DNA of 64,000 nt, taken from contig CAUYUJ010015715.1 in assembly GCA_963575745.1 (NCBI GenBank), positions 1-64,000 on the forward strand. The letters run 5' to 3'. The notes under the pieces were generated by a model. The model was given only the letters and a program-made list of their open reading frames with translations, ran no database searches and had not been told where the DNA came from. Positions 41,783-52,799 of the stretch are shown in pieces. The translations under genes were made by a program, and so were the position numbers. Every line of letters starts with the position of its first letter. The stretch's first letter is position 1. This stretch comes from Prorocentrum cordatum (taxonomy: Eukaryota; Sar; Dinophyceae; Prorocentrales; Prorocentraceae).

Positions 41783-42450
41783 CGCTTTGCGCCTTGAGCC
41801 GAGGCCTGCGGGACTGTGCTCTGACGGGAGCCACCTCCACCGGGATGTCATACCAAAGGCCAGGTTGAGACCTGCGATCTGTCGGCACATCCGCATCAGC
41901 TGCGATGACGAGCGACCCTTCGAGACTGCCAAGATGCCAGCCATGGCGCCGCCCAAGAAGAGGTGGCGCTTCCCGAAGTTAGCGAGGGACCGCGTCTTGT
42001 GGAGGTGGGCCAAGACCATGGCGCGGCTCTCGAGGATCACCCGAGCCTCCGTGCGGCTCCACTTCCTGGCGAGGACCCCGTTCCAGTCCCCGCCCCACAC
42101 GTCGGAGCCGATGTTGGGGGCATGATGGAGCCTGGATGCTGTAGGGGATCCGCAGGGGCCTCAGGAGCCACGCCGTCCGCAGGAATGCCTCAGAGAGTAG
42201 CCAGAGCGAGTGCATGATCCCGAGGACGACAACCAAATTCATCTTGCCGAGGTAACCTCCAACGCTCATTGTACAAACCCAATCTGTTTCACTGAGCCTT
42301 GCGGGGGCCTCTGCTGAACAATGCAACCGCCCCGAGATGGCCCCAAGATGAAGCATCCACGGCCAAGGCGCCCTCAGACCAGACCGCGCCCAAGTCCCGA
42401 GACGATAAGAAGATCAAAGCTGAAGCCCAGCGTAGCACCCGGCGACCAGA
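41783..42450 (-). pseudogene. DIRS RNase H domain
   Basis: Two frames: LGAVWSEGALAVDASSWGHLGAVALF (42430-42310; DAS motif) and VILESRAMVLAHLHKTRSLANFGKRHLFLGGAMAGILAVSKGRSSS...RWRWLPSEHSPAGLGSR (42040-41783), the latter matching the E-x-R-A and SE.N.AD..SR end, with Asp of AD replaced by Gly. At least one frameshift lies between. Confidence 0.65.
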
Positions 42451-43259
42451 CCCCCATTGTCGGCGGCGCTGGGTACCAGCGTGAGCTGCAAGAGTAACAG
42501 GCAGAGAACACACGCGAGAATTCAGGTCGAAGCAGAGCCCCAGTGCAGTGTGACATGACAACAGTAAGCGTCTCTCCAATCACAAAGCCCTCCCGCAGTA
42601 TCTGTAGAATAGCTGATCGAATGCGCCAGGCCAGTCGGGGGCTCACCCCCGCAGAGGCGTTCTCCTCCGAAAGGGCCCAACCTACAGCGGTGACCCCCGA
42701 GCCGGCTTCGACAGGGCGGGCTGGGGCGTCGACGCGATGGAGTTCGCGCTCTACTTCAGACGCCGCGGGCCTCACAACCTCTCGATCCCTGCCGCAGGCA
42801 AAGAAGTTGTCGACATACTCCGTGTGGGCGAAAGGAGAAAGACCAGGAGAAAGCGCATGATCGACCGCCGCATTGTTTTCATTCGCCCCCCGAACCAGAC
42901 GAGCTCGGCACTCGGGAACTTGCTGGCTGGCCCACAGGGGCAGCTTCCATCCCATGGGGGTCGCTTTCAGCACTTGGAAAATCGTGCTGTCCGCGCCGAA
43001 CGGCCCGACAGTGGACCGAGGTGACGCCGACAAGATCGGCCCGGGCCCGTGGAAGACAAAACATGCCCCGAAAGGTTTCTGGCAATTACATGCTGTAGAA
43101 AGCGTTGACGAGATCGACCGAACCGACCTGGGCGGGGGGGCCTGTCTACTTCGATGGCCGAAAAGGCAGCTCCCGAGGCCAGGGCAACAGGATCACTATC
43201 GCGAAAATTCTATGAAGGTAGGCGGCCGTCCACTACCAGCCGAAACCTCCCAGACTTCT

Positions 43260-43295
<36 letters not shown>

Positions 43296-43636
43296 TAATC
43301 GCGGTCGATCATGCGGCTCACCAACTCCGCGCGAAACGACGGCGACCTCCGGAGAGCAGGGTCGGAGCACGGGCGAGCAGGCCCTTGGAGCAGAACATTC
43401 TCCCTGCCAGTGGATTCTGGCAAGCGCAATTGAATTAGATGCTCAGCAATCTCGTTGCCTCGGCCCCCTGCCACATGCTCCAAGGACCGCGAAATGGATC
43501 CCAGCGCCGGCAGGTCTACCAAGTGGGCTGTGTCCTTGCTGAGGGGGGCGATCACGGCGCCTTCGCCGTGGGCGCTCTTGGTCCGAAGCGCTCGAAGGGC
43601 TCCTGGGCCGCTCATGGAGGGGGTCCCATGGCGCAC
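42374..43636 (-). pseudogene. DIRS reverse transcriptase
   Basis: Upstream sequence (43636-43295) is broken by a TA microsatellite. Then VGSVDLVNAFYSM (motif A Asp), in-frame TAA at 43086-43088 (a CAA Gln codon would fit), LPETFRGMFCLP; after a frameshift near 43020, TPMGWKLPLWASQQVPE (motif B), HTEYVDNFFACGRD (motif C, YVDN) and VTAVGWALSEENASAGVSP. The YVDN box and MGW motif B are characteristic of DIRS-type RT. Confidence 0.7.
43263..43294. repeat. TA microsatellite inside RT
   Basis: (AT)n, interrupting the DIRS RT coding region. Confidence 0.95.
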
Positions 43637-44007
43637 GCCGATCGCCGCATCAGGTTAAGACTGGCCTGTTGGCTAGCGGTAGGACCGCGAGACGACCTGG
43701 GGCTGCGCGCGCCGAGGTGCATGTCGTTGAGCGCGCCGACAATCTCATCGCACAGCATATCCACGTGGTTGGTGCGAAGGAGTCGGCGACGTGTAGACCT
43801 GCAGAAGTGCACTGCGACCTCACTCTGGTCTCGCTTCAAAACTGAAGGTGGGCGGGGGAGAGGCAGCGGGTTGCGCTGGCGCTCCTCCGCCCAGAAAGGG
43901 TGGCTGGTAGCGGGCTGCCCATCGAAAGCCACTTCGGCGGGCGCTCCCAGAGGTACAGGCTGATGCCAGGGCTGGCTGGGGAGCTTCCAGCCCTGGGGGG
44001 GTGAGCA
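43637..44007 (-). pseudogene. DIRS linker between Gag and RT
   Basis: Minus frame reads SEVAVHFCRSTRRRLLRTNHVDMLCDEIVGALNDMHLG, resembling the region ahead of the RT in DIRS polyproteins; low complexity around it. Confidence 0.4.
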
Positions 44008-45273
44008 TCACCCCTGCCCCTTATCCTTGTGCCCCTTGTTGTTCTGCTTCGCGAGCTCCGACCGTTCCTCCCGAGCCTTGCGGACCTGCTTGAGGATGGC
44101 GGCATCGCGCTCGACCTCGCTCGCCACGTGGGTGATGAGGTCCAGGCAGACCATGACCGTGCCCGAACCCTTGGTCACGCCTGAGAAGATGGCAGCCTCG
44201 TCGACCGCCGCGTGCTGCAACGAGGCCGCGTGGTACTTGTCCTTGCCCTTGTCCGCGGTGCGGGAAGGGAAGTAATCCATGTGGTGCGCGAACTCGACCA
44301 GCTGCGTCTTCCTCATGAGTAGCTCGAGCGTCGCGCTGTTACTCAAATCGATCATGTCGTAGCCCGCGCTCTCGTCGAGGCAGCGCATCACCGCGCGGTG
44401 GATCTCTACGCCTCAGTCGTCGACCCACAACGCGAACGTCATGATGGGCGACCGATGATGCTCGAGCGGCGAGCCTTGTCGGCGGAAGAGCCACTCCGCG
44501 CGCCAGCGGACGGTCCGAGGCCCTTGTACCGGCCAGTCGGGGAAGCTGGGCTCTCGAAGCTGAACAACTCCCTGAACGAAGCGACGTCGAGCGCGGTGCT
44601 GCCCGTCGATGATCGTGGCCTTGCTTAGCCGAAGGTCGTGATGGCTCTCCATCGGCACGTACTCGCTGACAGGGTTGCCTTTCAGGTCTCCGACCAGGAC
44701 CGCGACGCCCGCGGGAGTGGTGAAGATGCCCGCTTTGCCCTGCATGGTGTCGCCTGCTGTCGTGACCACAGCCGTGCCGCGGGCTCCGAAGGTCGTGGAC
44801 TCCACCGTGACCCAGTTGGCACCCGCGGGTCCAAGTCCCAAAGCCGCGGCCTGAGCCCGGCCGCCAGCGACGACGGCACCCGCTCCTGCGGCCTGCGGGG
44901 CCGGCGCCACGAACGGGATCAGCGCCCCGCCAGGAGGGGCCAACGCTGGAAGTCCAGCGGCCGCCGCCTGCTGCACGAAGAGGTCGTCCGCGGCCTGGCG
45001 GGCGTGGCCCATGAAGGTGGCCAACTCGGCAGCAGTGGGCTCGCGCCTGAACCGATAGGTCTGGGCCCGATCGATGCCTGCTGGGATTGCCCGCCGATCC
45101 GAGGAGAACCTGGCCGCCTGGCACTTGCTGCTCGTGCCGTCGAGCAACTCGAAGTAGACGTCCGCGTCTGGCGTAACGCACGCCAGGAGAATATCACTAA
45201 CTGGATTCATCCCCGGCGGCTGCAGGCGGCCCAGGATTCGACGTTGCTGCCACTCGCGGTCCCCGTTGCGCAA
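44008..45273 (-). pseudogene. DIRS Gag-like ORF
   Basis: A 286-codon part (45273-44416) with an Ala/Gly/Pro-rich middle, then GTAVVTTAGDTMQGKAGIFTTPAGVAVLVGDLKGNPVSEYVPME and ALWVDD; in-frame TGA 44413-44415; then GVEIHRAVMRCLDESAGYDMIDLSNSATLELLMRKTQLVEFAHHMDYF...DAAILKQVRKAREERSELAKQNN to the stop at 44008. A Trp codon TGG would restore the TGA. The charged coiled-coil-like end is typical of the Gag of this group. It overlaps ORF1 by 77 nt in another frame. Confidence 0.65.
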
Positions 45274-45733
45274 GATTCATGACCAGAGCTGCACGGCCCC
45301 GGACGCCATTGCGGCGAGAAGGACCGAAGAGCCGAGATATGCAGGCTCCCACTCCGAGCGCCGCGCAGGTTGCTGCGGACGCCGCCAGGAGCAGCGCGAA
45401 GAGGCCTGTCACGAGCCACGCGTCCGCCGCGAAGCCGCCAGCCGGCGCCGCGGCCGCTGGGCAGGCGGGAGGCTTTGGGCAGGAGAGCGGCCCCGGCGAC
45501 GGAGCCCCCGGGCAGGCAGGGCAGCTGGGCACCGAGGGGCACGTCAGCTGGCAAGTGCATGGCGGGCACTCTGGGCAAGCTGGTGCCGCTGGGCAGCGGC
45601 TGAGACAAGAGATCACGCCTGCCCCAAACCAGTCGGCTGCGCGGTGCCACCTGGGCACGCGCCTCCGCTTGAGCAATGAAGGCCGCGGAGCGAAAGACGC
45701 CGCGACCTTCAAGACGGGCTTCCCCCGATACAT
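45197..45733 (-). CDS. DIRS ORF1, Cys-Pro-rich membrane protein
   Basis: 178 residues from ATG 45731-45733, located in the terminal repeat, to the stop at 45197. The N-terminal ~55 residues are basic; then a Cys-Pro cluster (CPAAPACPECPPCTCQLTCPSVPSCPACPG); then a hydrophobic segment WLVTGLFALLLAASAATCAALGVGACI, a likely membrane span; then an Arg-rich tail. No break is seen. Small Cys-Pro plus one-span ORFs precede Gag in related elements, from memory; function unknown. Next neighbour Gag starts before it ends. Confidence 0.55.
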   Translation of the reverse strand: MYRGKPVLKVAASFAPRPSLLKRRRVPRWHRAADWFGAGVISCLSRCPAAPACPECPPCTCQLTCPSVPSCPACPGAPSPGPLSCPKPPACPAAAAPAGGFAADAWLVTGLFALLLAASAATCAALGVGACISRLFGPSRRNGVRGRAALVMNLAQRGPRVAATSNPGPPAAAGDESS

Positions 45734-45766
45734 CAACTAACAACATCGTGCTAAACACTTCCAATG
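45664..45766 (-). repeat. DIRS terminal direct repeat (5' end)
   Basis: Partner of 39481-39582. Confidence 0.8.
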
Positions 45767-45894
45767 CCAATCCAATGGCTCTGTGGGTCAGAGTCGGTTG
45801 AATGTGGCTGTTGTTTGCGAGATGACGTTGCCGACAACTTGCGTGGGGGTGGAGGCGGCGCGATATCGTATCGCATGTTACCACGCGTTGTATA

Positions 45895-46269
45895 TCAGAA
45901 GAAATTGCCAAGTGGCGTAGGTGGGTGGACTTCAGGAGTGGAGTAGCGCAGACAAGTCGGGTTCAAGTAGGAGACCCCTGCGTGAGAAAAGGCAGCTGTG
46001 CAAGTGTCCTTGCGATGGTCTAGAACTTCTCCACGTAGAGCCACTTCACCCTGATCTTCCACCATGTCGGTAGTCCACCAGATAGTGCCGTGGATAATAA
46101 GGAGGAGAGCTTGAGCTGACCACCAACGGCCAACTCCGCTACCAACTTCGAAGCTGGTCGGGAGGCCCAACCAGATGCTTCGCCTAAGGTCAAGCATGCG
46201 CCCAACTCTGTTGTACCGTATCAACGGTAGCCCCAGAAATAGGAAGGAGCCGCGAGAATGGCGATACAT
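45895..46269 (-). CDS. Hypothetical open frame
   Basis: About 124 codons, fairly normal amino acid composition (RMLDLRRSIWLGLPTSFEVGSG, SYLNPTCLRYSTPEVHPPTP). No family recognised and no ATG in a convincing context. It could be an old element fragment. 45767-45894 and 46270-46370 hold nothing recognisable. Confidence 0.2.
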   Translation of the reverse strand: MYRHSRGSFLFLGLPLIRYNRVGRMLDLRRSIWLGLPTSFEVGSGVGRWWSAQALLLIIHGTIWWTTDMVEDQGEVALRGEVLDHRKDTCTAAFSHAGVSYLNPTCLRYSTPEVHPPTPLGNFF

Positions 46270-46369
46270 CTCAAGAGCAAGGATGATGCCTTTCTGTCTC
46301 GATGTATGGTAGTGCGCCGCAGAGAAACACAGTCAAATAGGTGGCCGGTCACTGGGCCACAATGGCCGC

Positions 46370-46715
46370 GGACAAGCGTTCGATACATCTCGCCTTTGCC
46401 ACTCCTCCTTTAGAGTCAGGACGGCTCAAGAGGGCTGGAGAACTGATCAAAAGGGCTCCAAGAGGATCCCAAGGAAATTCCAGACAGGCCAAACACGTGC
46501 ATTTCTGGAGCGCGTTTCGTGGACGCTTGCCAGAGAACGCATTTCGTCGACGCTTGCCTGAACAAAAACACCATGACACGTTGGAGCCGGGGGGCCCCCA
46601 CCTCCCAAAACATTGAGCGCCCTTGGAGAACCGCCCCCCCCCCCTGGCAGGCCTCCCTAACAGGGGGGAAGGGGGGATCGATCGAACCGGGGATCCCCCT
46701 CTGTCCAAGGGGGGC
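46370..46715. other. No gene; C/G-run-rich
   Basis: GGACGCTTGCC direct repeats near 46520-46560 and G/C homopolymer runs at 46627-46640 and 46660-46700. Confidence 0.5.
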
Positions 46716-46727
46716 GAATGGGTCGAA

Positions 46728-46765
<38 letters not shown>

Positions 46766-47000
46766 ACCGCCGTCGTCGTCGTCGTCTTCGTCGTCGTCGT
46801 CGTCGGTGCCCGACGGCGACGGCGACGGTGCCGGCGCTCGCCGTCGCCGGTTGCAAGGCAGGGGCCCTCCTCGCCGACGCTGCCCAACGGAGCGCCAGCG
46901 CCGGCGCAGACGCCGTCTTCGGCTGCAAGGGGGGGGGGGGCCCTTCCACTTCGAGCCCTCCCCTTGCAACGCAGAGGTTGGGGGGCCACCCCTGGCTCGA
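46716..47000. repeat. GTC/GCC trinucleotide repeat and GC-rich sequence
   Basis: CGTCGTCGCCGCC run at 46722-46850, then G run near 46930. Long frames here are repeat artefacts. Confidence 0.8.
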
Positions 47001-47191
47001 ACCCTACTCCCCTGCAATAGGAAGGCACCAACTATACACCAACACCGATCCTGGCCAGGATCACCCTGGGCCCAGGATCGGTGTATACGCCCTCCTGCCC
47101 TGCGCAAGAAGGCATATACACCGATCCTGGGCCCAGGGTGATCCTGGCCAGGATCGGTGTTGGTGTATAGTTGGAGCCCTACTCCCCTGCA
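47001..47191. mobile_element. Foldback element with 64 bp arms and flanking 15 bp direct repeats
   Basis: 47027-47090 and 47111-47174 are reverse complements with one mismatch, separated by 20 nt. Each arm contains two palindromes, GATCCTGGCCAGGATC and GATCCTGGGCCCAGGATC. CCCTACTCCCCTGCA flanks on both sides (47001-47015, 47177-47191). No coding capacity. Confidence 0.75.
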
Positions 47192-47199
47192 GCTCGAGA

Positions 47200-47320
47200 G
47201 GGGGGGGTGCGCCCCGTTCGAAACCTCCACCCCTTGGGCAGAAGGAGGCCCTCCCCGTTCGAACCCCCCCCTTGGAGGGCCCCCCCGGTTCGAACGCCCC
47301 CTTTGAGCTTGAAGAGCAGA
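47200..47320. repeat. GTTCGAAC-centred short repeats
   Basis: GTTCGAA(C/A) embedded in C and G runs at about 47206, 47257 and 47288, again at 47539; related GATCGAACC near 46680. Confidence 0.6.
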
Positions 47321-47445
47321 ACCTCGTCCTCGTCCTCGTCCTCCTCGTCGTCGCCCTCCTCCTCCTCCTCCTCCTCCTCCTCCTCCTCGTCCTCCTCCTC
47401 GTCCTCCTCCTCCTCCTCGTCCTCCTCCTCCTCCGCTTCCACGGG
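47321..47445. repeat. TCC/GTC microsatellite
   Basis: CTCGTCCTC and (TCC)n. Confidence 0.95.
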
Positions 47446-47965
47446 CCGCTAGGCCATTGGAGCAATGCCTCCTCCGCCTGCCTCCCCTCTCCCCCTCTCT
47501 CCGTGGACCCACGCCGTGGTTCGAGGGTGGGGGGTCCTGGTTCGAACCCCCCACCCTTCCCAGCATCCACAGAACGCGCTCTTTCTCGGGCCGGGATGTT
47601 CGGCCTCACGAGAGCCCCAAGATGCGCCCCAAGAGGGCTCCAGATGCCAAACGTAATACATTGCGGCGTAAGTTTTGGATACATTCCAATGTGCTCGGTG
47701 TTTCCACAACGAAAATGCTCGGGAGGCCCCAAACGGCCCAAGAAGGCCCCCAGGCCAAAAGGCCTCGAAAAAATCCTCAAGAAGGCTCAAAGAAGGACAA
47801 ACCGAATTGACATGTCGAGCACTACCCCCGAAGGTGGTCCTGGACACTGCCACGGAGCCCCCAGACGCCGTCAAGGCCCCCATGAAGCCCCCAAGAGGCC
47901 CCCATGAAGCACTCAAAGCTCCCCGAAAATTATGAACAACCCCCTCCACGAAGCCCCACGAGCTC
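47446..47965. other. No gene recognised
   Basis: CAAGA(G/A)G.CCCC and CCCCCAAGAGGCCCCC motifs recur from 47620; short frames only. Confidence 0.45.
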
Positions 47966-49175
47966 TATCACCCCTACGAGCTTGATGCGCCATATGCCTG
48001 TGTTCCGATCGACCTCGTGAACCTCACAACCGCTACGAACCCCATGATCCTGATGATCCATGTGGGCCCTACGACACCTACGAACCCTATGAGCCATACA
48101 AGCCCCATGAGCCCCTATGATGCCTGTGAGCCCTACGCGCCCTCCAAGAGGCTCCCGAGACCCTTCCCTGTGACCTCTATGAGCCCCATCAGCACTACGA
48201 GCCCAATGAGCTCCTGAGCCTTACGACACATGTGAGCCCGCCGACCCTTATAAGCCCTCCGAGCCCTACGAATCCTACGACCCATGTCAGCGCTACGAGC
48301 CCTCTGAGCCCTATCAGCTCCATTTGCCCTATGACCCTTACGATCTCTGTGCGCCACACAAGCCCACGAGCCCGAAGCGCCCTATAACCCTATACTCCTC
48401 ACGACATCATGCGCCTTCCAACCCATCCGAGACCCGTGATCCTGATGAACTCATGAACCCTTCGACCCCTCCGATACCTATCACCCCTGCGAACCCTCTG
48501 AACCTCATGAGTCCTGTGCCCGCTAAGAGGCCCCCCAGACATCTCCCCTAGGAGCTCATTAGCGACCTTGCTCCCAAGCGTCCAATGGACGCGGCACCAT
48601 CAGCCTACATGAGCTTGATGGGCCCGTCGAGCCCTGCGCACAAATCAACGTTCTCAATGCCGCGAGCCCTATGGCCCCTGTGAGCCGTAATGGCCGCTGT
48701 GAGCCCTGTGAGTCATATGGCCCCTATGAGCCCTTTGCGACTAATGGCCTCTCCGAACACCATAAGCCCTGTGACCCCTACGAGCCGTGCGAGCTTCATG
48801 ACCCAAGGGGCCCTTTGAACCCCATGAGCTTTATGGGCCCTCTGAGCCCTATATCGCTCGTGAGCCTATGACCTTATGAACCCTCAGATGTGAACCCGAC
48901 GAGCCTCATGAGCCCTACGAGCCAAGTGAGCCCTGTAAGCCCTGTATCGCCTATGCGCCTCATAACCCCTGCGGCCCCTTTGAGCTCCATCAGCCCCACG
49001 GGCCCCACGAGCCGCATGGCCCTAAGGAGCCTCAGCAGCTCTATGATCCGTATGAGCCCCATGGGCCTGATGAGCCCTATGACCCCCAAGACCCAGTATG
49101 AACCCTATGAGCCTTATGAGCACGGTGGGCGCAATGAACCCTATGAGCCCCATGAGCCTCATAAGCTTTGAACTC
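47966..49175. repeat. GAGCCCTATGAGCC minisatellite, 1.2 kb
   Basis: Irregular 9-12 bp units of the form (A/T)GAGCCC(T/C)A(T/C), giving Tyr-Glu-Pro or Met-Ser-Pro strings depending on frame. Strongly diverged, without a clean period. Confidence 0.85.
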
Positions 49176-49690
49176 GCCCGCTGTCGGGCCCAAGAGCCGG
49201 TGACGTCTGTTCGACCAAGGCCACTACGAGCCCTAGAACCCTAACGAGCTCATGAGCCCGAGGAACCCTATGCACCCAATCACGCCTGCGGGCCCTTGGA
49301 ACCTCATGACCACCGTGAGCCGCGCTGGCCGACTTGCCATTCTTTCCAATGGAGGCGCCGAGCCTCGGGACCGAAGCCATCGCGGCACTGGCGTGCACTG
49401 GCCGCGGCGGGCCTCTCTGGCGCCATGCGAAAAAGATGCTAAGGCGAAGCGAACCGAATCGGTCAAATCTTGTGTATGTACGTATATAATATCAAATGTC
49501 TGTATATGTGAGTGTGTATAACTCTTGCTGAAGAAGCGCGTTCTGAGTGCCCTGGAACGGGGGTGCAGGGTTGCAACCCCCTCCTCTGGCGCGAGAAGAA
49601 ATCCAAAGCCGACCCCACCAACCAGTGCAAAAGGAAAGGGGATTCCAAGGGGGGGAGGGTCCGGAAGGAAGCTCCCCCCATATCCCCCCC
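49176..49690. other. No gene recognised
   Basis: Mixed sequence; its right end (from ~49680) forms the left shoulder of the inverted block below. Confidence 0.45.
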
Positions 49691-50281
49691 TGGACTCGCT
49701 GCTGGCAGACGTCGACCGCGAGTACCAACGCCAGACTCCGGACCGCGACGACGCAGACGACGTCGACGGCGACGACGTTGGAGGACAGACGACGGACGAC
49801 GAACGACTGACGACGACGAACGACGGATGACAGACGACGGACGACGGACGACGGATGACGGTCGACGGACGTCGAAGACGACGAAGACGACGTCGACAAA
49901 CGACGACAGAAGACGACGGCCAACGACGACGACGAAAACGACAACGACGACGACCACGGCAAGGCCGACGACGAGGACGACGACGGCGATGATGACGACG
50001 AGGACGGACGACGGACGGCGGACGACGACGGCTATGGACGATGGACGAAGGATGAAGGCCGAAGGACGCAGGACGAATGACGGACGACGGACGACGGACG
50101 ACGACGACAACGACGACGCCGACGACCGACGACCAACGATGTCGAGGTCGACGATGACGACGATGACGACGCCGACAACGAATGACGGACGACCACGACT
50201 GACAACAACGACAACGAGGACGACGGACGACGATGACGACGCCGCCGACGGCGACGACGACAATGACGACAACGGACGACT

Positions 50282-50321
<40 letters not shown>

Positions 50322-51725
50322 ATGATGGACAACGGGTGACGAACCATGGACGGCGGAAACGACAACGACGATGACGACGACGACGGCGGGAAACGACGAC
50401 GGGTTCTCGCGTTCAGAGTTGACGATGCATAACACTGTAGTGTTCTACCCAACCGACCCGACTCGCCCGCTAAGGTACGACCGCCCGATCCGATCAGCCT
50501 GTTAATGCTATAGCGTGCCAATTCGATTCTTTGCCATACTTTAATGGGCCGCCCGCCCGACCCGACCCGAGCCGCCAACTAGGATCCGCCCGCGCGACTC
50601 CACCCGCCCGCCCGTTCGGTCTCTCGCGTGTCAATTCGATTTGACGCCATACTTGAATGTCCCGCCAGCCGACCCGACCTGCACGTGAAGGTACAACCGC
50701 CCGACCCGACCAGCCTGCTAGGGTCCGCCCGCGCGATCCGACCCGCCCATTATGGTTCTCGCGTGTTGATTCGACTACGCGCCGCACTTTAATGGCCCGC
50801 CCGCCTGTGCCGACCAGCTCGTGAGGGCCCGCCCGCCAGACACGACGGGCCCGGCCCGCCCGTCTGGGCTCTTACGGTCTTACGTGCCAGTTCGGTTATG
50901 CAGCATACTTTGATGTCCCGCCCGCCAGACCCGACCCGCCCGTTGGGGCCCGCCCGCCCGACTAGTACCGCTGATTAGGGTCCGCCCGGCCAACGACCCG
51001 CCCCCCCGCGTCGTCGTCGTCATCGTCGTCATCATCGTCGTCGTTGTCGTCGTCGTCGTCGTCGTCATCGTGGCCGTCGCCGCCGTCACAACGTCGCCGT
51101 CGCCGTTGCCGTCGCCGTCACCGTCGTCGGCGTCGTCGTCGTCGGTTGTCACCGTCGTCATTGTCGTCGCGTCGTCCAGCGTCATCGTCGTCGTCGCGTC
51201 GTCGTCTTCGTCGTCGCCGTCATCGCCGTCCTTGTACTCGTCCTTTCTCGTCGTCGTCTTCGGCGTCGTCGTTGGCGTCGTCGTATGTGGTCGTCGTCGT
51301 CCGCCGTCCGTCGGCCGTCGACAGTTGTCCGTCGTTATCGTCGTGGTCGCCGCCGCCGCCACCGCCGTCGGCGACGGCGTCGCCGTCGCCGTCGCCGTCC
51401 CCGTCGCCACCGTCGCTGTCGTCATCGTCCATCGTCGTCGTTACAGCCGCCGACGGCGTCGCCGTCGTCGTCGTCGTCCGTCGTGCGTCGTCCGTCGTCC
51501 GTCGTCAATCGTCCGTTGTCGTCGTCTTCGTCGTCGTCGTCTTCGTCGTCGTAGTCGCCGTCGCGTCGCGTCGTGTCGTCGTCGTCGTCTTCGTCGTAGT
51601 CGTCGTCGTCGACGGCGTCGTCGACTTCGTCGTTAGTCGTCCGTCGTCGTCTTCCGGCGCCAGTGCTTGCCGTCGTCGATTGCCTGCAGCGAGTATGGGG
51701 GGGGAGTTCTGCACCCCCGCGGCCG
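49680..51725. repeat. 2 kb imperfect inverted repeat with CGA/CGT arms
   Basis: The left arm (49740-50400) is dominated by CGACGACGG/GACGA. The right arm (51010-51660) is CGTCGTCCGTCGTC. The outer shoulders also match inversely: CCCCC..GGACTCGCTGCTGGCA (from ~49683) and TGCCTGCAGCGAGTATGGGG (near 51683). The centre (50400-51000) is CCCGCCCGACCCGACC-type repeats. The long Asp/Arg/Thr or Val/Ser frames are artefacts. Confidence 0.85.
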
Positions 51726-52799
51726 ACGGGGGGTGGTAAAGGGGATTTCTCCTTGTCCTCCTCCTCCTCCTCCTTCTACTCCTCTGCCTTATCCCCCGTC
51801 TGATCCTCAACCTTCCCCCACCTTGGGGTATGGGGGGAGGGAGTGTTTAGGCTTTTCGGGTTCCAGCAAGAGGAAATTAGGGCGCGGGAGGATTTGGGGA
51901 AGGGGGGAGCGGTTTCGGGGCGGACCTAAGGTTTTTGATTCTGCAGGGGTGGGGTGGGCGGCGGTTTCGAGAACCCCCCTAACAAGTGTTTTCCAATCCA
52001 GCGACCGTGGAACGCGTTCTCTCTTATATGCAAAGTGTCCTCTCTCCCATCCCCTTGTTCTCCGTAATCTCCCCATCTCCCTCCATCCTCTTCGGTCTCC
52101 CTCCTCCATCCTTGTTGCGGTCGGATTTTTGCTTAGCGTGTCGCGGCGATGGCCACGGCGACACGCTATGCCCTTCGAGCGGATAACGTGTAGCGGACCT
52201 GGACGTGGTTGGCGGATCGCGCCGAGGCGCGTTTGGCCAGAACCGGCGGCGCGACACGCTACGCAAACGTTCCTCACACGGCCATGCCAACGACCTGTCC
52301 GACGTACATCCACGGGAAAACCGCGAGACACCCGCACGGGACGGGACAACCACGGGACACTGGACACGCACGGAGCAAATGCAAGGCGACTGTGGAACAA
52401 CCGCATTGGACAACCATACGGCGCAACCGCAGGACAACTGGCCTGCCACCGTCCCGGGCCGGAAGAGGAATGCAACTTGTCGATCCTGTCCCTAGCTGCA
52501 ACTGGTGTCCACGCAATTTCGCTTTGCCCGCGCGCAAGACACGAACCGAACCAAACCCGAAACGGGTTTCTGGGTAGGGGGCGCCTGTTTCGCTTGGATC
52601 TCACCTCCCGACCTCCGACCCGGTAAAAGCGAATCCAAAGCGACCATGTGTAACAGAACCAGCTCAGGCAGCTCGAAACAGCTTCAACACTGGAACGTCC
52701 GAACAAAGCACACCCCCAGCGAAACGGGCCAAGCTTTTGTAATAACCAATCAGTGCACCCGTCCCTCCTAGCACTCACACGCAAGGCCAGCTGGGGCAA
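51726..52799 (-). other. Long open frames on both strands, no recognisable protein
   Basis: A 330-codon minus frame (52799-51807) and a 319-codon plus frame (51667-52626) overlap. Neither shows a domain, and the Arg/Pro/Ser-rich composition suits GC-rich noncoding DNA. CGGGAC and GGACAAC-type short repeats occur at 52320-52440. Confidence 0.35.

Larger units (their letters stand above)
39481..45766 (-). mobile_element. DIRS-type tyrosine-recombinase retrotransposon
   Basis: Minus-strand order: Cys-Pro membrane ORF, Gag, RT, RNase H, tyrosine recombinase, methyltransferase. Flanked by ~100 bp direct repeats (39481-39582 and 45664-45766) sharing GACGCCGCGACCTTC, ACATCAACT.ACAACATCGTG and CTAAACACTTCCAATG. 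DIRS elements integrate through a tyrosine recombinase rather than a DDE integrase. Three in-frame stops, several frameshifts and a TA microsatellite within the RT make this copy non-functional. Confidence 0.75.

Noticed and set aside
39674-42100. A single 808-residue protein
   Set aside because: Only its RNase H start and methyltransferase end are real; the middle is a shadow of the tyrosine recombinase, which is in other frames.
45935-45990. tRNA-like GGTTCAAGT arm
   Set aside because: No cloverleaf or acceptor stem can be formed around it.
48000-49170. Tyr-Glu-Pro repeat protein
   Set aside because: The minisatellite has no consistent unit length or frame, and stops are frequent in every frame.
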